From the NCBI GenBank assembly GCA_949487135.1, contig CATAJQ010000047.1:38221-102220 (forward strand): a stretch of DNA of 64,000 nt, written 5' to 3'. Shown one piece after another: positions 28,822-38,088 of this stretch (position 1 is its first letter; each line of letters begins with the position of its first letter). Both the position numbers and the translations under genes were made by a program. The notes beneath the pieces were generated by a model that did not search any database, was not told the DNA's origin, and saw only the letters and a program-made list of their open reading frames with translations. This stretch comes from Cellvibrionales bacterium UBA7375 (GTDB lineage Bacteria > Pseudomonadota > Gammaproteobacteria > Pseudomonadales > Porticoccaceae).

Positions 28822-29196
28822 TTATTTGTTATCCATGCTCCATATACCGGACCCTTTACAGGCAATAAATAAGAAAATAAAACAGAATAGCGCGGCTACT
28901 TCACCGCCATTAACTAAGGGATAAAAAGGCGGGGTATCGTGATACAGCCAATAAGCCACGGCCATGGTGCCACTGGAGACAAAAGCAGCGCCTCTGGTGG
29001 TAAGTCCTAAAATAATAAGTACGCCGCCAACGAGTTCAATTGTGCCTGCGACTATGGTCAAAAAACTCAGATCGCCGTAGGGATATTGTTGTGGAAAATT
29101 AAAGAATTTTTGCGTGCCGTGAAGCAGAAACATAAATCCTGTGGTGATTCGAAGAATAGCGTAGGCGTGTTCTTGATAGTTGTCTAAAAATTTCAT
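28822..29196 (-). CDS. DoxX family membrane protein
   Basis: [25 protein letters not shown]...[23 protein letters not shown]. Confidence 0.9.
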   Translation of the reverse strand: MKFLDNYQEHAYAILRITTGFMFLLHGTQKFFNFPQQYPYGDLSFLTIVAGTIELVGGVLIILGLTTRGAAFVSSGTMAVAYWLYHDTPPFYPLVNGGEVAALFCFIFLFIACKGSGIWSMDNK

Positions 29197-29230
29197 AATT
29201 ATTCCCTTAAGTCAGTTGAGTGTACGTTAG

Positions 29231-29668
29231 CTAATTAGCTGCTGGTTTATCGATAAAATTTTTCCAGACCTGATTGGGTCGCCAAATTTTGTTCAAATCA
29301 GCTTCCGCAATTGATAAATCCTCACCTAAGATAGCTGTTCTGTATTTAAAAATAAAGCAGGAAACCCGCAGATTGGCTGCGCAGTGGACCCAGATTTTTT
29401 GATCTTTATGGCTCTGCATATGACTGACGAACTGCTGAAAATCTTGTGCTGAAGGGGAGCTGAAATCGACGGGGATATTAATATAGTCAATGCCGATCTT
29501 TGCCAGAATACCGGCTTCATTTGCAAGTGAGTTCTCTGCAGCAGGCGGCGCTAGATTGATTATTTTGGTATAACCTGCCGCCTTAATAGCGATGAGTTGA
29601 TTGGCTGTAGGTTGGCCAGAACTAGCTAGATTATCATTGATTGGTAGATAGTTATAAATGGATGTCAG
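29231..29668 (-). CDS. DUF442/TIGR01244-like sulfur transferase or phosphatase family protein, apparently non-ATG start (CTG 29668)
   Basis: Hand translation of the continuous frame: (L)TSIYNYLPINDNLASSGQPTANQLIAIKAAGYTKIINLAPPAAENSLANEAGILAKIGIDYINIPVDF...WVHCAANLRVSCFIFKYR; track ORF 29231-29419 is only its C-terminus. Confidence 0.85.
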   Translation of the reverse strand: MTSIYNYLPINDNLASSGQPTANQLIAIKAAGYTKIINLAPPAAENSLANEAGILAKIGIDYINIPVDFSSPSAQDFQQFVSHMQSHKDQKIWVHCAANLRVSCFIFKYRTAILGEDLSIAEADLNKIWRPNQVWKNFIDKPAAN

Positions 29669-29721
29669 TTTATTTTCTTTAGGCTAACACCCGTGTATTT
29701 TTCTACCAGAGAAACACCATA

Positions 29722-29749
29722 GCCGAGAACTGTCTTTAATGTTCTCGGA
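29722..29749. terminator. Hairpin downstream of the PA4642-like gene
   Basis: CCGAGAAC-N10-GTTCTCGG perfect 8-bp stem; no clear U-tract. Confidence 0.4.
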
Positions 29750-29756
29750 TTAAATA

Positions 29757-30056
29757 TCATGCACTGGCGCCGGCTTTAATAAGGACTTGAGCGTAATCGA
29801 CGCCCTGCTGGTGCTGATTCATAATCTGTACCATATTGATGCCGTCTGGGTTGGTGGCATCAAGATTCAATCCAGCCTGTTTAAAAAAGCCTACAAAAGT
29901 TACAAAGTTATCAATATTCATGCCGCGGTAGGCTTTTTCTAGCAAATGAAAATCGCGGCTTACACCTTCTGGCGGTAGATAGTCGAGAAAGCTTTTAACT
30001 CGCTCATCATCAAATACTTCACCGAGAACTTTTTGCTTATCTTTTTTTAATGACAT
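29757..30056 (-). CDS. PA4642-like conserved hypothetical protein
   Basis: MSLKKDKQKVLGEVFDDERVKSFLDYLPPEGVSRDFHLLEKAYRGM; adjacent to gatB. Confidence 0.8.
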   Translation of the reverse strand: MSLKKDKQKVLGEVFDDERVKSFLDYLPPEGVSRDFHLLEKAYRGMNIDNFVTFVGFFKQAGLNLDATNPDGINMVQIMNQHQQGVDYAQVLIKAGASA

Positions 30057-30072
30057 AGTTTTCCCGCTCTCA

Positions 30073-31530
30073 TTAGAGCATTTTAGCTAATTTTTGCGCC
30101 AGTATTTGACTGACCTGCTGAGGGTTGGCCTGACCTTTGGAGGCTTTCATAATCTGCCCCATAAAGCCGCCGAGTTTTTTCTTGCGCTTATCTGCATCGG
30201 TATTGATATAGTCATCAACCATGGCTTGGTTATTGGCTAATACTTCATCGACCATGGCTTCAAGCGCGCCGCTATCAGATACCTGTTTTAAGCCGCGTTG
30301 CTCAATAATCTGATCAGCATCACCTTCGCCATTCCATATGCCTTCAAATACCTGTTTAGCCATCTTGCCGCTAATTGTATTATCCGCAATCCTGATAACA
30401 AGACCAGCTAGCTGCTCTGCAGTAACAGGGCTTTGCTCAAGGCTAATAGCTTCGATATTGAGTCGTGCGCTCAATTCGCCCGCTACCCAATTAGCAGTTA
30501 GCTTAGGGTTCCCAGACTGTTTTGCCGCCTGTTCAAAATAACTGGCGGTAGAGGCATCGGCGCTTAACACGGTTGCGTCGTATTGAGAGAGCTCATACTC
30601 AGCCATAAATCGCTGTTGACGCGCATCGGGCAGTTCTGGCAGGTTTGCTCGCAACTGCTCCACATGTTCATCGCTAATCACCACGGGTAATAAATCAGGG
30701 CAGGGGAAGTAGCGATAATCATTGGCTTCTTCTTTACTGCGCATTGAGCGTGCTACTTTTGTTTCGCCGTTGTATAGGCGAGTTTCCTGAACAACTTCGC
30801 CGCCATCTTCTAGAACGTCGATTTGACGTTCCACTTCAAGGCGAATGGCATCTTCCATAAATTTAAACGAGTTTAGGTTTTTAGTTTCGGTGCGTGTACC
30901 TAGTTTGTCTTCACCTTGAGGGCGAATTGAAATATTTACATCAAAGCGCATACTGCCCTGAGACATTTCGCCATCACAGATACCCAGTGAGGTAACAATA
31001 CTGTGCAATTTTTTGGCAAAGGCTACCGCTTCTTCAGCAGTGCGCATATCAGGTTCAGACACAATCTCAATTAATGGTGTGCCGGCACGATTTAAATCTA
31101 TACCTGAAACGCCCGATCTAAAGTTACCTTCGTGTAGTGATTTTCCAGCATCTTCTTCAAGATGTGCATGATGAATGCGTATAGACTTGGTATCGCCATT
31201 ATCAAGCTGAATATCTACTACACCAGGGCCAACAACGGGTTGTTCTAACTGAGTAGTTTGATACCCCTTAGGTAGATCAGGGTAGAAATAATTTTTTCGC
31301 TCAAAGACCGAGGTCTTGCCAATTTCAGCATCAATGGCGAGACCAAACATAACCGCATAATCAATGGCTTGCTTATTAACCACCGGAAGCGTGCCGGGCA
31401 TAGCAAGATCAATTTCACAAGCCTGAGTGTTTGGCGCTGCACCAAAGGCGGTGCTAGCCGCGGAAAATATTTTGGTCTTGGTAGCTAATTGAACATGGAC
31501 CTCAAGTCCGATTACGGTTTCCCAGTTCAT
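30073..31530 (-). CDS. gatB: Aspartyl/glutamyl-tRNA(Asn/Gln) amidotransferase subunit B
   Basis: [44 protein letters not shown]. Confidence 0.98.
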   Translation of the reverse strand: MNWETVIGLEVHVQLATKTKIFSAASTAFGAAPNTQACEIDLAMPGTLPVVNKQAIDYAVMFGLAIDAEIGKTSVFERKNYFYPDLPKGYQTTQLEQPVVGPGVVDIQLDNGDTKSIRIHHAHLEEDAGKSLHEGNFRSGVSGIDLNRAGTPLIEIVSEPDMRTAEEAVAFAKKLHSIVTSLGICDGEMSQGSMRFDVNISIRPQGEDKLGTRTETKNLNSFKFMEDAIRLEVERQIDVLEDGGEVVQETRLYNGETKVARSMRSKEEANDYRYFPCPDLLPVVISDEHVEQLRANLPELPDARQQRFMAEYELSQYDATVLSADASTASYFEQAAKQSGNPKLTANWVAGELSARLNIEAISLEQSPVTAEQLAGLVIRIADNTISGKMAKQVFEGIWNGEGDADQIIEQRGLKQVSDSGALEAMVDEVLANNQAMVDDYINTDADKRKKKLGGFMGQIMKASKGQANPQQVSQILAQKLAKML

Positions 31531-32984
31531 GATTCAATCCCCGCTGGTGCTTGTTGATGCCAGTCGGTCACCTGCTGAAACTGATGAGCAGCATTAAGCA
31601 TGCGCGCTTCATCAAAATAGTTGCCAATAATTTGTAGCCCAACCGGTTTGCTGTCAACCATACCGCAGGGTAGTGACATGCCAGGTAGGCCGGCAAGATT
31701 AGTAGAAATGGTATAAATATCTTCTAGATACATGGCGACAGGGTCATTGCCCTTGGCGCCAAATATAAAGGCTGGCGATGGACAGGTAGGGCCCATAATA
31801 AGATCAACTTTTTCAAAAGCTTGAACAAAATCTTGGCGAATCAACTGTCTAACTTGCTGGGCCTTGCCATAGTATGCATCGTAATAACCGGCAGATAGGC
31901 AGTAGGTACCAATAAGAATTCGGCGCTGTACTTCATCACCAAAACCTTCTGCTCGGGTTCTGCGGTAGAGGTCTTCAAGGTCTTTTGGGTCCTCACAGCG
32001 ATGGCCATAGCGCACACCATCGAAGCGCGATAAATTGGCAGAGGCTTCCGCCGGTGCAATCACATAATAAGCCGGTACCGACAGCCCTGTATTAGGCAGG
32101 CTGATTTCAACCAACTCAGCACCCAGTTTTTCATATTCTGCCAAAGAATTTCGCACTGCCTGTTCGGTTCCGGGGTTTAAACCCTCAGAAAAATATTCCT
32201 TAGGAATACCAATTCGCAAACCTTTAATGGAGTCATTCAAGTTGGCCGAGTAATTAGGTACTGGTCGATTGATACAGGTAGAGTCCTTATCATCATAGCT
32301 TGCCATACAGTTAAGCAGCAGTGCACAATCTTCGGCTGTTCTTGCCATAGGCCCGCCTTGATCGAGGCTAGAGGCAAAAGCAATCATTCCCCAGCGAGAA
32401 ACTCGCCCATAGGTTGGTTTTAGCCCAGTTATCCCACAGAGTGCTGCCGGCTGACGAATAGAACCGCCAGTATCGGTTGCAGTTGCCCCTGGTGCTAATC
32501 GCGCTGCAATTGCCGCGGCAGAGCCACCGGATGAGCCGCCGGGAACGGAGTCGGTGGCCCAAGGGTTTTTTACAGCCCCGTAAAAACTAGTTTCATTGGA
32601 TGAACCCATAGCAAACTCATCCATATTGGTTTTACCTAGCATAACAGAGCCACTGTTTTTGAAGTTTTCGATAACAGTTGCATCATAGGGCGGTACAAAA
32701 TTATCCAGCATCTTCGAGCCACAGCTTGTACGCACGCCGTTAGTACAGAAAATGTCTTTATGTAGTATCGGTACGCCGCAGAGTTCTGGTGCCTCACCCT
32801 TGGCAAGTAGCTGGTCGGCAGACTGGGCAGCTGCTAATGCCTGATTCTCAGTTAGGGTAATAACGCTATTAAATTTTGAGTCTAGGTTTTTGATTCGCGT
32901 CAAAAAGTGTTGAGTTATTTCTGTGCTAGAGAAAACTTTCTTTTTAAGACCGTTTATAAGCTCAATTATTGTGAAATTATGCAT
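31527..32984 (-). CDS. gatA: Glutamyl-tRNA(Gln) amidotransferase subunit A
   Basis: Amidase signature [33 protein letters not shown]. Confidence 0.98.
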   Translation of the reverse strand: MHNFTIIELINGLKKKVFSSTEITQHFLTRIKNLDSKFNSVITLTENQALAAAQSADQLLAKGEAPELCGVPILHKDIFCTNGVRTSCGSKMLDNFVPPYDATVIENFKNSGSVMLGKTNMDEFAMGSSNETSFYGAVKNPWATDSVPGGSSGGSAAAIAARLAPGATATDTGGSIRQPAALCGITGLKPTYGRVSRWGMIAFASSLDQGGPMARTAEDCALLLNCMASYDDKDSTCINRPVPNYSANLNDSIKGLRIGIPKEYFSEGLNPGTEQAVRNSLAEYEKLGAELVEISLPNTGLSVPAYYVIAPAEASANLSRFDGVRYGHRCEDPKDLEDLYRRTRAEGFGDEVQRRILIGTYCLSAGYYDAYYGKAQQVRQLIRQDFVQAFEKVDLIMGPTCPSPAFIFGAKGNDPVAMYLEDIYTISTNLAGLPGMSLPCGMVDSKPVGLQIIGNYFDEARMLNAAHQFQQVTDWHQQAPAGIES

Positions 32985-33014
32985 TCTTTACTCGGCTAAA
33001 TCTTACTGAAGGGT

Positions 33015-33302
33015 TTAATCAATGACTTTTGGCACCAGATAGAGGTCACCTTCAGTATCAGGTGCAATAGCTTGGAAGGCTTCTCTCATATTAGGCTTAT
33101 TGACGGTATCTTCTCGCAGGCGCTGTGTTTCATTGAGCGGATGATCTAGACCACTTAGACCGCTGGTGTCGGCAGCCTTAAGTTGATCGACCAGCTCAAG
33201 TACGCTGCCGAGTCGCTGTGACATCTCTTCAACTCTCGTATCGTCTATTGCTAAACGTGCTAGGGTTGCAAGGTTTTCTATGGTTTGTTTTTCTATACTC
33301 AT
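33015..33302 (-). CDS. gatC: Glutamyl-tRNA(Gln) amidotransferase subunit C
   Basis: TIENLATLARLAIDDTRVEEMSQRLGSVLELVDQL; upstream of gatA. Confidence 0.97.
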   Translation of the reverse strand: MSIEKQTIENLATLARLAIDDTRVEEMSQRLGSVLELVDQLKAADTSGLSGLDHPLNETQRLREDTVNKPNMREAFQAIAPDTEGDLYLVPKVID

Positions 33303-33570
33303 ATTGAGATCTTATAAATAAAATATTTCAAAGATCGAAGTTTACAACATTAAGCTGATTTAGGTTAGTTTGAGTAAAGAAAAATCTGCAGTTGTTTAAC
33401 ATAAAAGCCACTTTTTTTTACAGGCTTGTTACAATTAGACCATAGAGAAAAATTTTGCGAAATAAAACAGTGGTTATTGCACTTGCTATCGACGCAATGA
33501 CCTGATAGTTTTCTGCCTATAGTTTGTGACTTTTACATGCCGTAAATAGCACATTAATGGAATTATAAAA

Positions 33571-34611
33571 ATGTTGTTACTTAAGAAATTTTTAGGGCTT
33601 TTTTCAAGCGATTTATCAATCGACCTTGGTACTGCAAATACGCTTATTTACATGCGCGAACACGGTATTGTGCTCAATGAACCCTCTGTTGTTGCCATTC
33701 GCCAGCAATACGGAGAAAAGAAAGTTGAAGCTGTAGGTGTTGATGCAAAGCGTATGTTGGGTAGAACGCCGGGAAATATCACGGCTATTCGACCGCTAAA
33801 GGATGGCGTAATTGCCGATTTCCAAGTAACGGAAAAAATGCTCCAGCACTTTATTAGAAAAGTGCACTCGGAAAGCTTTGTGCCCCCTAGTCCGCGGGTG
33901 CTTATTTGTGTGCCCTGTACGGCAACAGAAGTAGAAAAGCGTGCGATTAAAGAATCGGCATTTAGTGCGGGTGCTCGGGAAGTATTTTTGATCGAAGAGC
34001 CGATGGCAGCAGCTATAGGTGCCGGCTTGCCGGTTGAGGAAGCTGTGGGTTCGATGGTGGTAGATATAGGTGGTGGTACTACTGAAATTGCTATTCTTTC
34101 ATTAAACGGTGTGGTTTTCTCTGATTCTGTTCGAATTGGCGGCGATCGTTTTGATGAATCGATTTGTAACTATGTGCGCCGTAAATACGGTAGCGTCATT
34201 GGTGACGGCACCGCCGAGCGAATTAAGATCGAAATTGGTACAGCATATCTTTCAAAAGAAGTGCGAGAAATTGAAGTCAGAGGTCGTAATCTTGCCGAAG
34301 GTGTGCCAAAAAGTTTTGTTCTTAGTAGCGATGAAATTCTACAGTCATTACAAGAGCCATTGTCGGGTATTGTTCAGGCGGTTAAGCGCGTGCTAGAGCA
34401 ATCGCCACCAGAATTGGCATCTGATATTGCCGAAACAGGTATTGTTCTTACTGGGGGTGGCTCACTTCTGAAAGACTTGGACCGTCTTTTAGCTATTGAA
34501 ACTGGCCTGCCGGTTATATTAGCTGAAGAGCCCCTGACCTGTGTTGCGCGCGGTGGTGGCGAAGCCTTAGAAATGATGGGCGCAAAAGGTTCGGGCATGC
34601 TTATGTACTAG
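33571..34611 (+). CDS. mreB: Rod-shape-determining protein MreB
   Basis: [50 protein letters not shown]. Confidence 0.98.
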   Translation: MLLLKKFLGLFSSDLSIDLGTANTLIYMREHGIVLNEPSVVAIRQQYGEKKVEAVGVDAKRMLGRTPGNITAIRPLKDGVIADFQVTEKMLQHFIRKVHSESFVPPSPRVLICVPCTATEVEKRAIKESAFSAGAREVFLIEEPMAAAIGAGLPVEEAVGSMVVDIGGGTTEIAILSLNGVVFSDSVRIGGDRFDESICNYVRRKYGSVIGDGTAERIKIEIGTAYLSKEVREIEVRGRNLAEGVPKSFVLSSDEILQSLQEPLSGIVQAVKRVLEQSPPELASDIAETGIVLTGGGSLLKDLDRLLAIETGLPVILAEEPLTCVARGGGEALEMMGAKGSGMLMY

Positions 34612-34682
34612 CATGTTCAGATCAAAGGCTGCCTTATCGATAGGCACTTCTTTGCCGCTGATCATAGTTTTGGAGTGCACTC

Positions 34683-35534
34683 ATTAAAAACGTCTTTGTT
34701 AACTCTTCCTCAGCAGTGCGAAAAACGTTTTTCGCACTCTTGCTTGCGCTATTTCTTATGACCTTGGATCGCTATACCTCGGTCTTTGAGTCAACCAAAT
34801 CCAATATTTCCAAAGCAATAATTCCCCTTCAGTTGGTGGCGAACTTTCCCTCTAAGGTCTTTGATTGGGTCGGGATGAATGCCACTTCTAGAACAAAGTT
34901 AGAACAAAAAAATGTCAGCCTCGAAAAAGAGCGTTTAATCCTTTTGGGGCAATTACAGCGCAGTGCAGAATTAGCCGCTGAAAACCTACGCTTGCGTCAA
35001 TTGCTTAATGCCACTGAGTTATTGATGCAAAGTGTTTTAGTCACTGAAGTCATAGGCGTTTCACCTAATCCAGTTGATCACACTGTAACCGTAGATCGCG
35101 GTACCAATGATGATGTTTTTGTTGGCCAGCCTGTGCTCGATGCTGAGGGTTTGATGGGTCAGGTGGTAGAGGTTTTTGAAAATTATAGTAAGGTGTTGTT
35201 GATTACTGATATCAATCACGCGCTTCCAGTGCAGGTTCAGCGAAATGGTTTGCGGTCAATTGTTGAGGGTACCTCGGATTACAATGAGATGTCATTGAGG
35301 TTTGTATCCCCAACGGTGGATATTGAACAGGGTGATAAGCTGGTAAGTTCAGGTTTGGGTGGACGTTTTCCGATGGGATACCCTGTTGGATCTGTAGCAT
35401 CCATCCATCAAAGACCGGGCGAGAAGTTCATGGAAATTAAAGTGACGCCTTCGGCAAAACTGGATCGAAGTAGACACCTTCTTTTAGTGTTTACCCTCGA
35501 AGATGGTGATGTCACTAGAGATCTTAATGAATAG
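34683..35534 (+). CDS. mreC: Rod-shape-determining protein MreC, probable ATT start
   Basis: MreC core (VIGVSPNPVDHTVTVDRGTNDDVFVGQPVLDAEGLMGQVVEV). GGAG at 34672-34675 with 7-nt spacing to ATT 34683, giving IKNVFVNSSSAVRKTFFALLLALFLMTLD; track start GTG 34716 lacks an SD. Confidence 0.85.
   Translation: MKNVFVNSSSAVRKTFFALLLALFLMTLDRYTSVFESTKSNISKAIIPLQLVANFPSKVFDWVGMNATSRTKLEQKNVSLEKERLILLGQLQRSAELAAENLRLRQLLNATELLMQSVLVTEVIGVSPNPVDHTVTVDRGTNDDVFVGQPVLDAEGLMGQVVEVFENYSKVLLITDINHALPVQVQRNGLRSIVEGTSDYNEMSLRFVSPTVDIEQGDKLVSSGLGGRFPMGYPVGSVASIHQRPGEKFMEIKVTPSAKLDRSRHLLLVFTLEDGDVTRDLNE
34715..34738. repeat. 24-bp perfect palindrome in the mreC 5' region
   Basis: AGTGCGAAAAACGTTTTTCGCACT equals its own reverse complement. 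Confidence 0.95.
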
Positions 35535-36003
35535 TAATAGCACTTTTCAGTCTGCTTTAATTATGCTTTTGGGAGTATTGATTCTTCAATTTATTCCTTT
35601 GTATGGTGACTGGGGTTTTTGGAGACCAAACTTTCTTTTACTCATGATGGTCGCTTGGATGCTTTATTTTCCAGATCAGTATGGTATTGAATTTGCCGTA
35701 ATTATGGGGATTTTGGCAGATTTTATTTTTGTATCAACACTTGGGTTCCATATTTTAATTTTTTCGATTTGCGGACTTATATTGATCTTTTTCCATCGCA
35801 TTGTTGTTTATCTTCAGTTATTCCATAGGGTCACATTGGTTTTATTGATGATCTTATTGGTTGAGTTTATGTGCTTAGCGATTGATAGCTCCTTAGATAA
35901 ACAGCAATCTATTGGGGGGATACTCGTTTTAGCAGTTATTTCTGCATTATGCTGGATTCCCTTAGATAAATTTGTCGGGCATTGTTATTCTCGTCAAAAG
36001 TAG
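35527..36003 (+). CDS. mreD: Rod-shape-determining protein MreD
   Basis: Multi-TM, PNFLLLMMVAWMLYFPDQYGIEFAVIMGILADFIFVSTLGFHIL; ATG 35527 overlaps the mreC stop. Confidence 0.93.
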   Translation: MNSNSTFQSALIMLLGVLILQFIPLYGDWGFWRPNFLLLMMVAWMLYFPDQYGIEFAVIMGILADFIFVSTLGFHILIFSICGLILIFFHRIVVYLQLFHRVTLVLLMILLVEFMCLAIDSSLDKQQSIGGILVLAVISALCWIPLDKFVGHCYSRQK

Positions 36004-36032
36004 ACATAGAGCTATCTGCTTGAGGTAAGAAA

Positions 36033-36623
36033 TTGGAAAAATATGATTTGATATTAGCCTCTGCCTCTCCTAGGCGCACCGAAATTCTTCAGCAGATGGG
36101 TGTGCGACATCAGGTGCAGCCAGCGAATATTGATGAAACGCCAAGGCCCAATGAGTCGGCTGTTAATTATGTGCAGAGAATGGCTCTAGAAAAGGCACAA
36201 AATATAATCTCACAAAGGTCTGAAATAATACCGGTGTTAGGGGCTGATACCTCTGTAGTCTGTGATGACAGTATTTTTGGCAAGCCCAGTGATAAACAGC
36301 AGGCATTGGATATGTTGATGGCGTTATCGGGTAGATCACATCAGGTTCTTTCCGCTTTGGCTGTGGGTAATGTCGAGTGCTGTTCTGTATCTATCTCAAT
36401 AACAGAAGTAACTTTTCGGCAACTCTCCAAACAAGAGTGCCTAAGTTATTGGAATACCGGTGAGCCGCTAGATAAAGCTGGTGGTTATGCTATTCAAGGT
36501 TATGGTGCTGTGTTTATTGAGTCTATCAAAGGCAGTTATAGTGGTGTTGTTGGGTTGCCAATAGAAGAGACCTTCTTACTGTTACAAAAATACGGAGTCC
36601 CCATTTGGGATTGCAAAAAATAG
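36033..36623 (+). CDS. Maf family nucleotide pyrophosphatase (septum formation inhibitor)
   Basis: LILASASPRRTEILQQMGV; GADTSVVCDDSIFGKP; TTG start. Confidence 0.95.
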   Translation: MEKYDLILASASPRRTEILQQMGVRHQVQPANIDETPRPNESAVNYVQRMALEKAQNIISQRSEIIPVLGADTSVVCDDSIFGKPSDKQQALDMLMALSGRSHQVLSALAVGNVECCSVSISITEVTFRQLSKQECLSYWNTGEPLDKAGGYAIQGYGAVFIESIKGSYSGVVGLPIEETFLLLQKYGVPIWDCKK

Positions 36624-36630
36624 TGGCCCG

Positions 36631-38088
36631 ATGACAAGAGAAATTTTAATCAATCATACGATCTTTGAAACTCGTCTTGCACTCGTTGAAGATGGGCTGC
36701 TACAACAAATTCATATTGATAGAGGTGAGGAACCTAGTCTAGTCGGCAATATTTACAAAGCCAAAGTGCTTAGAATTATGCCCGGGATGCAGTCTGCATT
36801 TGTTGATATCGGCTCTAAGCGCAATGGGTTTATCCCTATTGATAATATATCGCGTGCCAAAGTTAGCGACAAGATCTCCGACCTATTGAGGGAAGGGCAA
36901 GAGATATTGGTGCAGGTGGTAAAAGATCCGGTAAATAAAAAGGGAGCACTTTTAACCACAGACCTATCAATTGCGACCGATTATTTAGTCTACCGACATG
37001 GGCGTGCAAAGCCGGGTATATCAGCAAAGATAAAGCACAAGCAGGAGCGATCGAGACTCAATGATCTAATGGATTCAATTATGTCTGGGTTAGAGTTGCC
37101 TAAGGGATTAAAGGGTAATTTTATACTGCGCTCCGCGGCTGAAGGTGTAACGGCGAATGAATTAACGGCAGGTATCAGTTGTTTAATTGACATTTGGCAG
37201 TCGATAGAGTCTTTGAGAGTACAAAAATCGCCAGTTGCGGTTTATCAAGAAACTCAAACATTTCAACGATTAATTAGCAGTATGGTTGATCTTGGTATCA
37301 ATAAAATAACGGTAGACTGTGCTGAATTTCTCAAGCAATTAAACCAATGGTGTAATCAAGATAGCCGTGCGACAAAAATGCAGACCGAGTTATTCACCGC
37401 TGAGGGTAATCTGTTTGATACCTACCAAGTAGAAAAGCAAATTGATGCCGCACTGAATAAACAGATAGCCCTTGATTGCGGTGGTCATCTAGTGATCGAA
37501 CAAACCGAAGCATTGTCAGTTATCGATGTTAATACGGGCTCTTTTATAGGCGACTCTATTGATGAAAATACCTTTTACAAAGTCAACCTTGAAGCGGCCA
37601 TTGAGTCTGCAAGGCAGATAAAGTTGCGTAATTTAAGCGGCATTATCATTATTGATTTTATTGATATGCAAAATTTGGATCATCGTCGCAAGGTGCTAAA
37701 ACAACTTAAAGGTGCTTTTTTACCCGACCCTATCAATAACAAAATCTCTGATTTTACAGAGTTTGGCTTGGTGCAAGTTGCGCGTAAGCGAACCAGTAGA
37801 AGTTTAAGCCAAATACTATGTACTCCTTGCAACCATTGCGAGGCCAGTGGAGCTATTAAATCTAAGGAAACCCTGTGCCTTGAGATCCTGCGCGAATTAA
37901 TTAAGGTTAAGTCTAGTTGTAGTTGGAAATCTATAGAGATCTACGCTTCGAACAGTATTATTGAAATATTAAAAGATAAATATTCTACTCAACTTAATGA
38001 TTTTAAGAGTAGAACTAATTGTGATGTTAAGTTTAGTATAGATCGCACAATAAAAAGCAATCAGTTCAATATTATTCCGGCTAAATGA
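36631..38088 (+). CDS. rng: Ribonuclease G
   Basis: ILINHTIFETRLALVEDGLLQQIHIDR; AFVDIGSKRNGFI; SVIDVNTGSFIG; CxxC linker CTPCNHC. Confidence 0.97.
   Translation: MTREILINHTIFETRLALVEDGLLQQIHIDRGEEPSLVGNIYKAKVLRIMPGMQSAFVDIGSKRNGFIPIDNISRAKVSDKISDLLREGQEILVQVVKDPVNKKGALLTTDLSIATDYLVYRHGRAKPGISAKIKHKQERSRLNDLMDSIMSGLELPKGLKGNFILRSAAEGVTANELTAGISCLIDIWQSIESLRVQKSPVAVYQETQTFQRLISSMVDLGINKITVDCAEFLKQLNQWCNQDSRATKMQTELFTAEGNLFDTYQVEKQIDAALNKQIALDCGGHLVIEQTEALSVIDVNTGSFIGDSIDENTFYKVNLEAAIESARQIKLRNLSGIIIIDFIDMQNLDHRRKVLKQLKGAFLPDPINNKISDFTEFGLVQVARKRTSRSLSQILCTPCNHCEASGAIKSKETLCLEILRELIKVKSSCSWKSIEIYASNSIIEILKDKYSTQLNDFKSRTNCDVKFSIDRTIKSNQFNIIPAK

Noticed and set aside
29326-29526. ORF 29326..29526 (-) as a gene
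   Set aside because: It is an out-of-frame shadow of the DUF442-family frame (29231-29668), which has recognisable family motifs.
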